From positions 2,232,001 to 2,296,000 of the forward strand of contig NZ_JACCFI010000001.1 of assembly GCF_013410355.1 (NCBI RefSeq): a stretch of DNA of 64,000 bases, read 5' to 3'. Source of the stretch: Agromyces hippuratus (GTDB lineage Bacteria > Actinomycetota > Actinomycetes > Actinomycetales > Microbacteriaceae). A model generated the notes under the pieces. It was not told where the DNA came from. It saw only the letters and a program-made list of their open reading frames with translations, and did not search any database. Shown here one piece after another: positions 41,796 to 52,558 of this stretch (positions are counted from its first letter, which is position 1; each line of letters starts with the position of its first letter). A program made the position numbers and the translations under genes.

Positions 41796-42684
41796 CAATG
41801 GAGCGCCGGAGGGCGCGGGACTCCTCGCCGCCGACACCGGCATGGGCGCCGTGACGCTGCGCGTCGGCGACCTCGACGCCATGATCCGCTACTACCGCGA
41901 CGCCGTCACCCTCGAACTCCTGAGCCACGACGGCCCCGTCGCCGTGCTCGGCCGCGGCACCACGCCGATCGTGATCCTCGAGCACGCGCCCGAACTGCGC
42001 CACGCCTCGCCGCGCGACGCCGGGCTCTTCCACACCGCGATCCTCTTCGACACGCGCGAGGCGCTCGCGACCGCGATCTACTCGATCGCCACGAAGCATC
42101 CGGGCACCTTCACCGGCAGCGCCGACCACCTCGTCAGCGAGGCCTTCTACTTCACCGACCCCGAGGGCAACGGTATCGAGCTCTACTTCGACCGCGACCG
42201 CTCGACGTGGAGCTGGGCGCACGGCACGATCGAGATGGCGACGCTCCACCTCGATCCCAACGAGTACCTGCGGGAGCACCTCACCGAGGGCGGGGCGTCC
42301 GCCGCGGCATCCGGAACCGGGCTGGGCGACGCCGTCGTGGGCCACGTGCACCTCTCGGTCGGCGACGTCGCGAGCGCCCGCGAGTTCTACGTCGAACGGC
42401 TCGGCTTCGAGACCACGGCCGAGATGGGCGACCAGGCGCTCTTCGTCTCGGCGGGCGGCTACCACCACCACATGGCCATGAACACGTGGAACAGCCGAGG
42501 CGCGGGCCGGCGCGCCCTCGCGCTCGGACTCGGCACGGTCGAGATCGTGGTGCCGAGCGCCGACGACCTCGGCGAACTCGGCGAGCGCATGGGCCACTAC
42601 CGCGTCGCCACCCGCGACGACGGCCTCACCCTCGCGTTCGACGACCCGTGGGCGAACCTCGTCGTGGTGCGCGCCGCCGGCTGA
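41785..42684 (+). CDS. VOC family dioxygenase-like protein (CatE-like)
   Basis: A 299-residue protein with two vicinal-oxygen-chelate modules: residues ~15-135 (GAVTLRVGDLDAMIRYYRD ... FYFTDPEGNGIELYFDRD) and ~180-295 (VGHVHLSVGDVASAREFYVERLGFE). Metal ligands would be the His of LFHTAILF or HVHLSVGD and the Glu of NGIELYF, as in ring-cleaving dioxygenases such as CatE. It may act on catechols or hydroquinones. The GTG with TATCAT five bases upstream is chosen over 41752. Confidence 0.83.
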   Translation: MITTNGAPEGAGLLAADTGMGAVTLRVGDLDAMIRYYRDAVTLELLSHDGPVAVLGRGTTPIVILEHAPELRHASPRDAGLFHTAILFDTREALATAIYSIATKHPGTFTGSADHLVSEAFYFTDPEGNGIELYFDRDRSTWSWAHGTIEMATLHLDPNEYLREHLTEGGASAAASGTGLGDAVVGHVHLSVGDVASAREFYVERLGFETTAEMGDQALFVSAGGYHHHMAMNTWNSRGAGRRALALGLGTVEIVVPSADDLGELGERMGHYRVATRDDGLTLAFDDPWANLVVVRAAG

Positions 42685-42690
42685 GCTTGC

Positions 42691-42745
42691 GAGGGTCGAG
42701 CCTGTCGAAACCAGCGCGCGGCGCGGATCTCGACAGGCTCGATCG
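42691..42745. repeat. Copy F of the dispersed palindromic repeat
   Basis: GGTCGAGCCTGTCGAAACC and GATCTCGACAGGCTCGATC form an inverted repeat between the convergent VOC and TetR genes. Confidence 0.85.
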
Positions 42746-42761
42746 GCCGAGCGGCACGAGG

Positions 42762-43412
42762 TCAGCCGCTCGGCTGCGTCGGCCCCTTCGCGTGCGACAT
42801 GTCGTGGAACGCCTCGAACGCCTGCCCCTCGCCGGGCAGCGGCGCGACGTCGGGCCGGGCGCGCAGCCCGTCGAGCATGACGCCGAGCTGGCGGCGCCAG
42901 TAGGGCAGGTAGGCGGCGCCGTACTGGCCGAGCGAGCCGAGCATGTCGACCATCACGCTGAGATCGACCGCGGTGACGTCGGGGCGCAGCGACCCCTCGG
43001 CCTGGGCGCGGGCGACCACGGCGTCCATCATCGGCACGAACTCGGTGGCCGGGCGGTGGTTCGGATCGAGCTCGGCGACGCGGCGCATCACCGCCGGCAG
43101 GTGCGGCGAGGCGGCGAGCCATCCGCTGACCTGTTCGAGCCAGAGCTCGATCGCCTGCCACCCCGTCTCCGCGGCGAGGAACTGCGGTGCGAAGTCGTGC
43201 AGGTCGGCGACCGCGGCGTCGTAGAGCTCGCGCACGAGCGCGTCGCGGTTGGGGAAGTGGCGGTACACGGTGCCGGCTCCGACGCCGGCGCGCACCGCGA
43301 GCTCGTCGAGGGGCGCGTCGATGCCGCGCTCGGCGAACAGCTGCTTCGCCTCGACGAGCAGCCGCTCGTGGTTGCGCCGCGCATCGCGGCGGGGCGACTG
43401 GGATGAGCTCAC
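42762..43412 (-). CDS. TetR family transcriptional regulator
   Basis: A 216-residue repressor. The N-terminal helix-turn-helix (LDELAVRAGVGAGTVYRHFPNRDALVRELY, ~35-65) is classic TetR; the ligand domain is variable. It starts from a GTG with TACAGT six bases upstream, so it is probably leaderless. A GTTTA/TAAAC inverted repeat 50 bases upstream (43462-43477) is a possible operator. Its target is not evident; the neighbouring VOC gene is convergent. Confidence 0.9.
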   Translation of the reverse strand: MSSSQSPRRDARRNHERLLVEAKQLFAERGIDAPLDELAVRAGVGAGTVYRHFPNRDALVRELYDAAVADLHDFAPQFLAAETGWQAIELWLEQVSGWLAASPHLPAVMRRVAELDPNHRPATEFVPMMDAVVARAQAEGSLRPDVTAVDLSVMVDMLGSLGQYGAAYLPYWRRQLGVMLDGLRARPDVAPLPGEGQAFEAFHDMSHAKGPTQPSG

Positions 43413-43418
43413 GCTTTC

Positions 43419-43424
43419 ACTGTA
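43419..43424 (-). promoter_or_regulatory. -10 box of the TetR gene (leaderless)
   Basis: TACAGT on the minus strand, six bases before the GTG at 43412. Confidence 0.5.
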
Positions 43425-43484
43425 CGCGCGTCGATCCGTTATGATTCGGAGGGTCAGCTCCGTTTACCCGAATAAACTGGGGTG

Positions 43485-43566
43485 ACGACCGCTCTGGGGG
43501 GAGCGGTTGCGACGCGGCGGGCGCCTGCCGGTGTTTCCGGCAAGGGGGATGCCCGCCGTGTCGGCA
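43485..43566. ncRNA. Candidate structured RNA with a GGGGGG/CCCCCC loop
   Basis: Between tetR and the nanE 3' end lie a 7-bp hairpin ACCGCTC/GAGCGGT (43488-43507) with a G6 (plus) or C6 (minus) loop, and a 13-bp stem (43510-43522 with 43551-43563) enclosing GCCGG/CCGGC. Read as plus RNA, the single stem irregularity is a G-U wobble, and TAAACT (43473-43478) would start it at ~43485. Read as minus RNA, the C-rich loops recall the actinobacterial 6C RNA. It may otherwise be a terminator for nanE. Strand is undecided. Confidence 0.35.
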
Positions 43567-43596
43567 CCCCGCGGAAGATCTGGGAGCCTGACTCGC

Positions 43597-44274
43597 TCAG
43601 CGCGCGACGGCCTGCGCGAACCAGCCCGTGATGGTCGCCGGGTGCGTGATCGCGGTGCCGACCACCACGGCGAACGCTCCGGCGTCGATGCACGACGAAG
43701 CGTGCGCGGGCGTGTGCACGCGCCCTTCGGCGACGACCGGCACCTCGAGCCGCGCGACCAGTTCGGCGAGCACCTCGAGGTCGGGGCCATCGGTCCTCGG
43801 TCGCTCGTCGGTGTACCCGCAGAGCGTCGTGCCGACCAGATCGGCGCCCGCGTCCGCCGCGGCCAGCCCGTCGGCGACCGATCCGACGTCGGCCATGACG
43901 AGCACCCCGGTCCCCTCGCGGAGCCGGCGCACCGTCTCGGCGAGCCCCAACCCGTCGGGTCGCTCGCGACGCGTGCCGTCGATCGCGACGATCTCGGCGC
44001 CCGCACGCGCCACGGCGAGCGCGTGGTCGAGCGTCGGCGTGATGAAGACCCCGCCGTCGCCGTCCTTCCAGAGCCCGATCTGCGGCAGCGCGACGCGGTC
44101 GTGGATGAGACGCACGTCGGCGATCCCCTGCGCCCGGACGGCGACCGCGCCGCCGCGCACGGCCGACTCGGCGATCTGCGTCATCGTCTCGGGGTGCCGC
44201 ATGGGCTCGCCCGGATACGCCTGGCACGAGACGATGAGCCCGCCGCGCAGGGTGCTGAGGTCGAGGTCGGTCAT
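43597..44274 (-). CDS. nanE: N-acetylmannosamine-6-phosphate 2-epimerase
   Basis: A 225-residue TIM-barrel epimerase converting ManNAc-6-P to GlcNAc-6-P. RGGLIVSCQAYPGEPM opens the barrel. The catalytic Lys is probably that of GLWKDGDGG and the Glu that of VVAEGRVHTP. LVGTTLCGYT and VVVGTAITHP are the phosphate-binding strands. The ATG overlaps the stop of the upstream kinase (ATGA). It is the last gene of the nan operon; nagA and nagB, needed next, are outside the window. Confidence 0.93.
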   Translation of the reverse strand: MTDLDLSTLRGGLIVSCQAYPGEPMRHPETMTQIAESAVRGGAVAVRAQGIADVRLIHDRVALPQIGLWKDGDGGVFITPTLDHALAVARAGAEIVAIDGTRRERPDGLGLAETVRRLREGTGVLVMADVGSVADGLAAADAGADLVGTTLCGYTDERPRTDGPDLEVLAELVARLEVPVVAEGRVHTPAHASSCIDAGAFAVVVGTAITHPATITGWFAQAVAR

Positions 44275-45206
44275 GCTGGGTCCTCCGTGCTGCTGGGGGT
44301 GACGAGGGCTGCGGCTCCCACGATCGCGGCGTCCGCGCCGAGCGCAGCGGCCACGATCGGCGTGTCGGCGAGCAGCGACATGCGTTCGGCGCCCGCGGCG
44401 TCGTGGAGCGCGGTCCACCACGACTCCCCCGCCGCCGCGAGCCCGCCGCCGACGATCACGACGTCGGGGTCGAACGCGTTCACGAGACCACCGATCGTGC
44501 CGCCGAGCGCACGGCCCGCGAGGGCGACGGATGCCGCGGCGTGCACGTCGCCCGCCCCGGCACGCCGCACCACCTCGCGGCCGTCGGCCACCGAGTCGTC
44601 GCCGCTCAGCTCACGGTAGACGGCGCACATCGCGGGACCGGAGGCGACCGCCTCCAGGTGCCCGGCGCCACCGCAGGTGCACGGCCTGCCGGCGGCCTCG
44701 ATGGAGGGCACGTGGCCGAAGTGCCCCGAGACCCCGCGGCGCCCGGCATGCACCCGCCCGTCGACGACCAGCGCGCCGCCGACGCCGGTTCCCGCCGCGA
44801 TCATGAGCACGGTGGGCGCGCCGGCGCCCGCGCCGTGCAGCGCCTCGCCGAGGGCGTGCGCGTGCACGTCGTTGACGACGGCGACGGGCATGCCGAGCTC
44901 GGCCGCGAGCACGTCGCGCACGGGCGTGCCCGTCCAGCCGGGCAGGGAGTCGGTCGCCGAGGCCACCGCGCCGCTCGCCGCGTCGATGACCCCGGCGGAG
45001 CCCACGCCGCATCCGCTCACGACGACATCCGTGCCCGCACGGTCGAGGAGCGCCCGCACGAGCTGCACGACGGTGTCGAGCACCGCGCCGGGACCGAGCG
45101 TCGCCGGCGTCGGCGCCCACGCCCGGTCGAACACCGCGCCGCCGGTGCCGACGAGCCCGGCGGCGGTCTTCGTGCCGCCGAGGTCGACGCCGATGGCGGC
45201 GCGCAT
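44271..45206 (-). CDS. nanK: ROK family sugar kinase, probable N-acetylmannosamine kinase
   Basis: A 311-residue ROK kinase. The ATP motif GVDLGGTKTAAGLV begins near residue 6. The ROK zinc site reads CTCGGAGHLE, with His in place of the usual last Cys. The position between nanA and nanE identifies ManNAc as the likely substrate. Start and stop overlap the neighbours by one and four bases, which indicates tight translational coupling. Confidence 0.88.
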   Translation of the reverse strand: MRAAIGVDLGGTKTAAGLVGTGGAVFDRAWAPTPATLGPGAVLDTVVQLVRALLDRAGTDVVVSGCGVGSAGVIDAASGAVASATDSLPGWTGTPVRDVLAAELGMPVAVVNDVHAHALGEALHGAGAGAPTVLMIAAGTGVGGALVVDGRVHAGRRGVSGHFGHVPSIEAAGRPCTCGGAGHLEAVASGPAMCAVYRELSGDDSVADGREVVRRAGAGDVHAAASVALAGRALGGTIGGLVNAFDPDVVIVGGGLAAAGESWWTALHDAAGAERMSLLADTPIVAAALGADAAIVGAAALVTPSSTEDPA

Positions 45207-46129
45207 CAGGCCGAGAGCCCCGCGCGGTCGACGATCGCGGTGATGCGGGCGACGGTGTCCCCTTCGAGCGACGGCACGGGCTGCGACATCCGGTTCGAGG
45301 AGATGACGCCGAGGTGGGCGAGCGCCGTCTTGAACGCACCGAGACCTGCCGCCTCGCCGCTCACGCCGTTCGCCTGGAAGACGATCTCGAAGAGCTCGGC
45401 CACTTCGTCCTGCAGTTCGCGCACGCGCACCCAGTCGGCGGCGCCCGCCGCGTCGAAGAGCTGCACGTAGCGCCCCGGGTCGACGTTGCCGAGGCCGGGG
45501 ACGACCCCGTCGGCGCCGGCCAGCAACGCGCCGTCGACGACGACCTCGTGGCCGGTGAAGAGTGCGAGCGGACTGCCGGCGGCGCGGTTGGCCATGACGA
45601 GGCGGCGGAACGCGACGTCGTCGCCGCTCGAGTCCTTGACCCCGGCGAGCACGCCCTCGACTCCGAGGCGTACGAGCATCGCGTGGTCGAGCTTGGAGTG
45701 CACGCGCACCGGCACGTCATACGCGAAGAGCGGCAACGACGTGGCCGCCGCGATGGTGCGGAAGTGCGTCTCGACCTCGGCGGCGCTCGGGCGCGCGTAG
45801 TACGGCGCGGTCGCGACGATCGCGTCGACGCCCGCGGCCTCGGCGAGACGCACCTGGCCGATGACGCGGGCGGGCGTCATCTCGTTGACGCCCGCGATCA
45901 CGGGCACGCGGCCGGCGGCGACCCGAACGGACGCCTCGAGCACGCGCGTGCGCTCGTCGTCGGAGAGGAACGCGACCTCACCCGAGGAGCCGAGCACGAA
46001 GAGTCCGTGCACGCCGCCGGCGATGAGCCGCTCGACGAGGCGCTCGAACGCGGTCTCGTCGAAGGCGCCCGACGCATCGAGCGGGGTGAGGACGGGCGGG
46101 ATGACGCCGCGGAAGGCGGGGGTGGTCAC
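45206..46129 (-). CDS. nanA: DapA-family lyase, probable N-acetylneuraminate lyase
   Basis: A 307-residue class I aldolase that should split sialic acid into pyruvate and ManNAc. The Schiff-base Lys is Lys165 (AGVKDSSG) and the catalytic Tyr is Tyr137 (FAYDVP), the same numbers as in E. coli NanA. The carboxylate loop is GSSGE (48-51) rather than GSTGE. The identity as NanA rather than dihydrodipicolinate synthase rests on the linked nanK and nanE. A non-sialic keto-acid sugar remains possible. Confidence 0.87.
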   Translation of the reverse strand: MTTPAFRGVIPPVLTPLDASGAFDETAFERLVERLIAGGVHGLFVLGSSGEVAFLSDDERTRVLEASVRVAAGRVPVIAGVNEMTPARVIGQVRLAEAAGVDAIVATAPYYARPSAAEVETHFRTIAAATSLPLFAYDVPVRVHSKLDHAMLVRLGVEGVLAGVKDSSGDDVAFRRLVMANRAAGSPLALFTGHEVVVDGALLAGADGVVPGLGNVDPGRYVQLFDAAGAADWVRVRELQDEVAELFEIVFQANGVSGEAAGLGAFKTALAHLGVISSNRMSQPVPSLEGDTVARITAIVDRAGLSA

Positions 46130-46213
46130 GTTGGAGCTCCTGGTGTTCGTGGATCAGGTGGTTCGTGGAAGGGTGGTGCGACGACGCGGCCGGGATTCGG
46201 CGCGCCTGGGTCG

Positions 46214-47010
46214 TCACCGGTGGTGCAGCAGGCTCGGCGCCGCGCCGAGCAGGGTGCGCGTGTAGGCGTCGCGCGGGTCGGCGAGCACGTCGTCGGCCGG
46301 CCCCTCCTCGACGATGCGGCCGGCGTACATCACGACGATGCGGTCCGAGACGTAGCGCACCGTCTGGATGTCGTGCGAGATGAAGACCATGCCGAGGTCC
46401 AGCCGCTCCTTCAGGTCGCTCAGGAGGTTGAGGATCTGGGCGCGCACCGACACGTCGAGCGCACTCGTGGGTTCGTCGGCGACGATCACGTCGGGGTCGA
46501 GCGCGAGCGCCCGCGCGATGGCGACGCGCTGCCGCTGCCCGCCCGAGACCTGGCCGGGCAGCACCTCGGCCGCAGAGGCGGGGAGCCCGACGAGCTGCAG
46601 CAGCTCGACGACGCGCGCCTCGCGCTGCGCCTTCGTGCCGATGCCGTGCACGTTGAGCGGGTCGAGCAGGATGTCGCGCACCGACATCCGCGTGTTCAAC
46701 GCCGTCGACGGGTCCTGGAAGACGACCGAGACCGCGCGGCCGTACTCCGCGCGCATCGCGGGAGTGCGGCGCTCGAGCGGCGCACCGCGGAAGCTCACCG
46801 TGCCCGAGGTCGGCACCTGCAGCCCCACCATCACGCGGGCGAGGGTCGACTTGCCGCAGCCCGACTCGCCGACGATGCCGATCGTCTCGCCCCGGCGCAG
46901 CGCCAGGTTCACGCCGTTGACGGCGTGCACGCGGTCGCGCTTGAACAGCGTGCCCGTGCGCGCCTTGTGCACCACGTGGATGTCGTCGAGGCGCAGGATC
47001 TCGTCGCCGC

Positions 47011-47014
<4 letters not shown>
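46214..47014 (-). CDS. Oligopeptide-type ABC transporter ATPase (DppF/OppF)
   Basis: A 266-residue ATPase with Walker A GESGCGKS, signature VSGGQRQR and Walker B DVIVADEPTSALD, and the C-terminal extension of peptide/nickel-type ATPases. It overlaps the stop region of the fused permease-ATPase gene by four bases. Together they form an uptake system presumed here to import sialic acid or a related sugar. Confidence 0.93.
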
Positions 47015-49074
<2,060 letters not shown>

Positions 49075-49076
49075 CG

Positions 49077-50030
49077 TTACACCGTCCGGATTCTGGGGTT
49101 GATGACGAGGTAGAGCATGTCGACGATGATGTTGACGAGCACGAAGGTCAGGGCGATCGTGAGCGTGACGCCCTGCACGAGGTTGATGTCGTTGTTCGTG
49201 ACGCCGTTGAGGATGAGCTTGCCCATGCCGGGCAGGTCGAAGATGACCTCGATGACGACGGCGCCGCCGAGCAGGTAGCCGATGCGGAGGCCGAGCACGG
49301 TCACCGGGGTGATGAGGGCGTTGCGCAGCACGTTGCGTCCGACGACGACGTGGCGGGGCAGCCCGCTGCCGATCGCGGTGCGCACGTAGTCGCGGTCGAG
49401 CTCCTCGACCATCGAGGTGCGCACGACCCGGGTGAGCGAAGCCGCGACGGGGATGCCGAGCGCGATGGCGGGCAGCGTCATCGAGTTCAGCCAGCCCGAG
49501 ACCGAGTCGCCGGGGTTCACGTAGCCGCCGGTGGGGAACCAGCCGAGGCCGAGGGCGAATGACTGGATGAGCAGGATCGCGAGCCAGAACGACGGGATGG
49601 CGATGCCGGCGATCGAGAGCACGCGGGTGAGCTGGTCGGGCCAGCGGTCGCGATAGAGCGCCCCGGTCACGCCCATGACGAGCGAGAGCACGCCGGCGAT
49701 GAGGAGACCGAGGAAGGTCAGCTGCAGGGTGAGCGGGAACGCCGTGGCGATCGCCTCGGAGACGGGTTGGGCGGGCGGCACCGTGGTGCCGAGGTCGCCG
49801 CGCAGCAGGTTCCCGAGGAACCGCAGGTACTGCACGAGGATCGGGTCGTTCAGGCCGGCCTGTTCGCGGTAGGCCTCGCGGGCCTCTTCCGACGAACTCT
49901 CGCCGAGCGCGTTGATCGCGGGGTCGCCGGGGGCGAACTGCATCACGAAGAACACCAGGGCGGTGATGCCGAGCACCATGATCGGCAGGACCGCCAGTCG
50001 GCGGACCATGAGCCGCAACAGCGTGGTCAC
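49077..50030 (-). CDS. Oligopeptide-type ABC transporter permease (DppB)
   Basis: A 317-residue membrane protein with about six helices, MVRRLAVLPIMVLGITALVFFVM at the N-terminus and the permease loop GSGLPRHVVVGRNVLRNALITPV. It stops two bases before the fused permease-ATPase starts. A strong hairpin separates it from the binding-protein gene, which probably lowers its expression relative to that protein. Confidence 0.93.
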   Translation of the reverse strand: MTTLLRLMVRRLAVLPIMVLGITALVFFVMQFAPGDPAINALGESSSEEAREAYREQAGLNDPILVQYLRFLGNLLRGDLGTTVPPAQPVSEAIATAFPLTLQLTFLGLLIAGVLSLVMGVTGALYRDRWPDQLTRVLSIAGIAIPSFWLAILLIQSFALGLGWFPTGGYVNPGDSVSGWLNSMTLPAIALGIPVAASLTRVVRTSMVEELDRDYVRTAIGSGLPRHVVVGRNVLRNALITPVTVLGLRIGYLLGGAVVIEVIFDLPGMGKLILNGVTNNDINLVQGVTLTIALTFVLVNIIVDMLYLVINPRIRTV

Positions 50031-50053
50031 AGGGTATTGCTCCTCAGGAAGAA

Positions 50054-50083
50054 CCGGGGGCCGACCAGGCGGTCGGCCCCCGG
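50054..50083 (-). terminator. Attenuating hairpin between binding protein and permease
   Basis: A perfect 13-bp stem (50054-50066 with 50071-50083) with a four-base loop lies in the 61-base gap inside the operon. It can stabilise the upstream message or end part of transcription, a common device for making excess binding protein. Confidence 0.7.
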
Positions 50084-50091
50084 TGGTCGGA

Positions 50092-51696
50092 TCAGCCTCG
50101 GCGTGCCACGTCGAGGAACGACAGGCCGGTGAACGCGAGCGGCTCGAAGTCGGCGAGCGCGTCCGCGTCCCACGCGGTCGGGAGCTTGCGATGCACGAGC
50201 GGGTAGACCGGGCACTCCTCGGCGATCAGGTCGAACGCCTGACCCCAGAGCTTCGCCTGTTTCTCGGTGTCGCCGGTCGCGACGGCGTCGTCGAGCAGCG
50301 CCGTGAGCTCGGCGAAGCCGGAGGAGTCCGCCCAGCGGTACCGCTTCGACGGCCACACCGTGTCGGCTCCGTACCACCAGCGCAGCAGCAGGTCGGCGTC
50401 GTTGCCGAACACCGACGGGTCGCCGGGCGCGACCATGACGGTGTAGGCGCCGGAGTCGACGATCTTGTACTGGGCGCCCGACTGGTTCGCGTCGATCGTG
50501 GTCGCGATGCCGACGGCGTCGAGGTCCTCCTTGATGAGCGGCAGCACGTCCTTCACCCAGCTGGTGTCGGTCGCGAGCAGCGTGATCGACAGGTCGGAGA
50601 CGCCTGCGGCGGAGAGCAGCTTCTTCGCCTTCTTCACGTCGTACGTGTAGACGGTCTTCGCCTTCTGGTACGACGGGTGCTCCTGCTGCAGGTAGCTCGT
50701 GGCGGGGGTCGCCTGCCCGAGCATGCCGACGTCGACGAGCTTGTCGTAGTCGATCGCGTAGCGGAACGCCTGGCGCACGCGCACGTCGTCGAAGGGGGCC
50801 GCTTCGCAGTTGAACATCATGAAGAGCTGGCCGAACGACTGCACGGATTCGACCGTCGAGTCCTTCGAGAGGTTCGCGACGTCGATGTAGGGCACGTCCT
50901 CGATCGCCTGCACGCGACCCGACTGCACCGCGGTGACGCGAGCCGCGGCATCCGACAGCAGGTTCCAGGTCATGGCTGCGGCGAGCGCGGGTCGCGAGCC
51001 GGTGTAGGCCTCGTTGCGCTCGAAGGTGAGCTTGTCGTCCTTGACGGCGCTCGTGATCTTGTAGGGGCCGGTGCCGGTCGGCAGTGCGTCGAACGCCGCC
51101 GGGTCGGCGGTGACGATGGCCTGCGGAACGATCTTGACGACCGAGAGGCGCTCGACGGCGAGGGAGAACTTCTGGTTGAGCGTGATCTCGACCGTGTTGT
51201 CGTCGACCTTCTCGACGCCCGAGATGAAGGGGATGAAGGTGCGGTAGAGCGAGTTGTTGGCGGGGTCGAGCACGCGCTGGAAGGAGAAGACCACGTCGTC
51301 GGCCGTGACCGGGCTGCCGTCGTGGAAGACGGCGCCCTCGCGGAGCGCCACCGTGATCGTGGTGCCGTCTGCCGACGGCAGATCGGCGGCGAGCGCGGCA
51401 TAGGGCTCGCGGCTGATGGGGTCGAGTTCGACGAGGCCTTCGAGGGTGTGCCAGTTCGCGGCGACGGTGACCGCGCCCGTGGTGGTCATGGGGTCGAAGC
51501 CGGTGGAGAGGGGATACGAGATGCCCGCATCGATGGTGCCGTTCGGGTCGGCCGGCGCACCGGTCTCGTTCGCGGCCGGCTTGTTCGTCGACGCCGGGCC
51601 GCTGCACGCGGCCAGCGTTGCGACGATTCCCATGGCACCGGCGGCCTGGAGGAAGACCCTGCGGCTGGTCTCCACTCGGAGCGTTTCCTTCAACAT
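50092..51696 (-). CDS. ABC transporter substrate-binding lipoprotein (SBP_bac_5)
   Basis: A 534-residue extracellular solute-binding protein. The N-terminus has TSRRVFLQ and a lipobox LAAC near residue 35, so it may be Tat-exported and lipid-anchored. The family-5 landmarks are VAANWHTLEGLVELDP, ITVALREGAVFHDGSPVTADDVVFSFQR (read in parts) and RVRQAFRYAIDYDKLV. Family-5 proteins bind peptides, nickel or sugars; the nan genes downstream suggest sialic acid. AGGAG precedes the ATG, and a regulator palindrome lies 24 bases upstream. Confidence 0.92.
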   Translation of the reverse strand: MLKETLRVETSRRVFLQAAGAMGIVATLAACSGPASTNKPAANETGAPADPNGTIDAGISYPLSTGFDPMTTTGAVTVAANWHTLEGLVELDPISREPYAALAADLPSADGTTITVALREGAVFHDGSPVTADDVVFSFQRVLDPANNSLYRTFIPFISGVEKVDDNTVEITLNQKFSLAVERLSVVKIVPQAIVTADPAAFDALPTGTGPYKITSAVKDDKLTFERNEAYTGSRPALAAAMTWNLLSDAAARVTAVQSGRVQAIEDVPYIDVANLSKDSTVESVQSFGQLFMMFNCEAAPFDDVRVRQAFRYAIDYDKLVDVGMLGQATPATSYLQQEHPSYQKAKTVYTYDVKKAKKLLSAAGVSDLSITLLATDTSWVKDVLPLIKEDLDAVGIATTIDANQSGAQYKIVDSGAYTVMVAPGDPSVFGNDADLLLRWWYGADTVWPSKRYRWADSSGFAELTALLDDAVATGDTEKQAKLWGQAFDLIAEECPVYPLVHRKLPTAWDADALADFEPLAFTGLSFLDVARRG

Positions 51697-51719
51697 TGGA
51701 TGAATTCTCCTGGATATCG

Positions 51720-51732
51720 GACATCAGACGTC
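51720..51732. promoter_or_regulatory. Putative NanR operator between SBP gene and nanR
   Basis: GACATCAGACGTC matches GACATCNGAYGTC, with one mismatch to perfect symmetry. It lies between the divergent binding-protein gene and the GntR regulator gene, next to the TACACT box (51742-51747) that probably serves nanR. Confidence 0.7.
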
Positions 51733-51784
51733 GTATCTGAGTACACTGAAGCTAGCCCCAACCGAGCGAGAGGTCAAGCCGAAG

Positions 51785-52522
51785 ATGACGACACGTGATC
51801 TGACTGTGACGCAGATGTTCTCCGGACCATCGCGACGCCGGGAATCGGTCACCGACCAGATCAAGCACCTCATCCTCACCGAGGGCCTGCGCCCCGGTGA
51901 CCTCATGCCGACCGAGGCGGAGATCTGCGCCCGACTGGAGGTCAGCCGCTCGAGCGTGCGCGAGGCGATGCGCACCCTCGCGGCGCTCGACATCGTCGAG
52001 GTGCGCCACGGCCACGGCACCTACGTCGGCCAGCTCTCCCTGGCGCCGCTCGTCGAGGGCCTGGTGTTCCGCGGAGTCGTCGATCAAGACGACAGCGTCG
52101 CCGCGCTCCGCGAGGTGGTCGAGGTGCGCGAGGCGCTCGACCTCGCCATGGCGGAACAGATCGTGGCCGCCCTCGACGGCACCCACGACCCCGAACTCGA
52201 GCAGCTGGTCGCGGCGATGACGGCGAAGGCCGCACGTGGCGAGGCGTTCGCCGCCGAAGACCTCGCCTTCCACACCAGACTGCTCGGCTACCTCGACAAC
52301 GCGCTCGTCGGCCAGCTCGTCGCCGCCTTCTGGGAGGTCAACACGATCGTCTACCCGATGCTCGGGCTGGCGCCCGCCGAAGACATCGTCGACACCGCGC
52401 ACGCTCACGGCGCGATGCTCGAGGCCGCGGCATCCGGCGACGCCGCGCGCTACCGCGAGGCCGTCATCGAGCACTACCTGCCGCTGCGGCGCGCACTCGA
52501 CAAGGCGGCCACCCGCCGCTGA
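51785..52522 (+). CDS. nanR: GntR/FadR-type (FCD) regulator of the nan locus
   Basis: A 245-residue regulator. The GntR winged helix lies at ~20-85 (MPTEAEICARLEVSRSSVREAMRTLAAL). The FCD ligand domain carries metal-binding His residues in EDLAFHTRL, TAHAHGAML and VIEHYLPL. It is divergent from the transporter operon, and identical palindromes precede that operon and the esterase gene. Sialic acid or a phosphorylated intermediate would be the natural inducer. The gene symbol is by function and position, not by close homology to E. coli NanR. Confidence 0.82.
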   Translation: MTTRDLTVTQMFSGPSRRRESVTDQIKHLILTEGLRPGDLMPTEAEICARLEVSRSSVREAMRTLAALDIVEVRHGHGTYVGQLSLAPLVEGLVFRGVVDQDDSVAALREVVEVREALDLAMAEQIVAALDGTHDPELEQLVAAMTAKAARGEAFAAEDLAFHTRLLGYLDNALVGQLVAAFWEVNTIVYPMLGLAPAEDIVDTAHAHGAMLEAAASGDAARYREAVIEHYLPLRRALDKAATRR

Positions 52523-52558
52523 GCCCGCACGGCCGCCCGGCTCCCGGTCGACCGCCGC

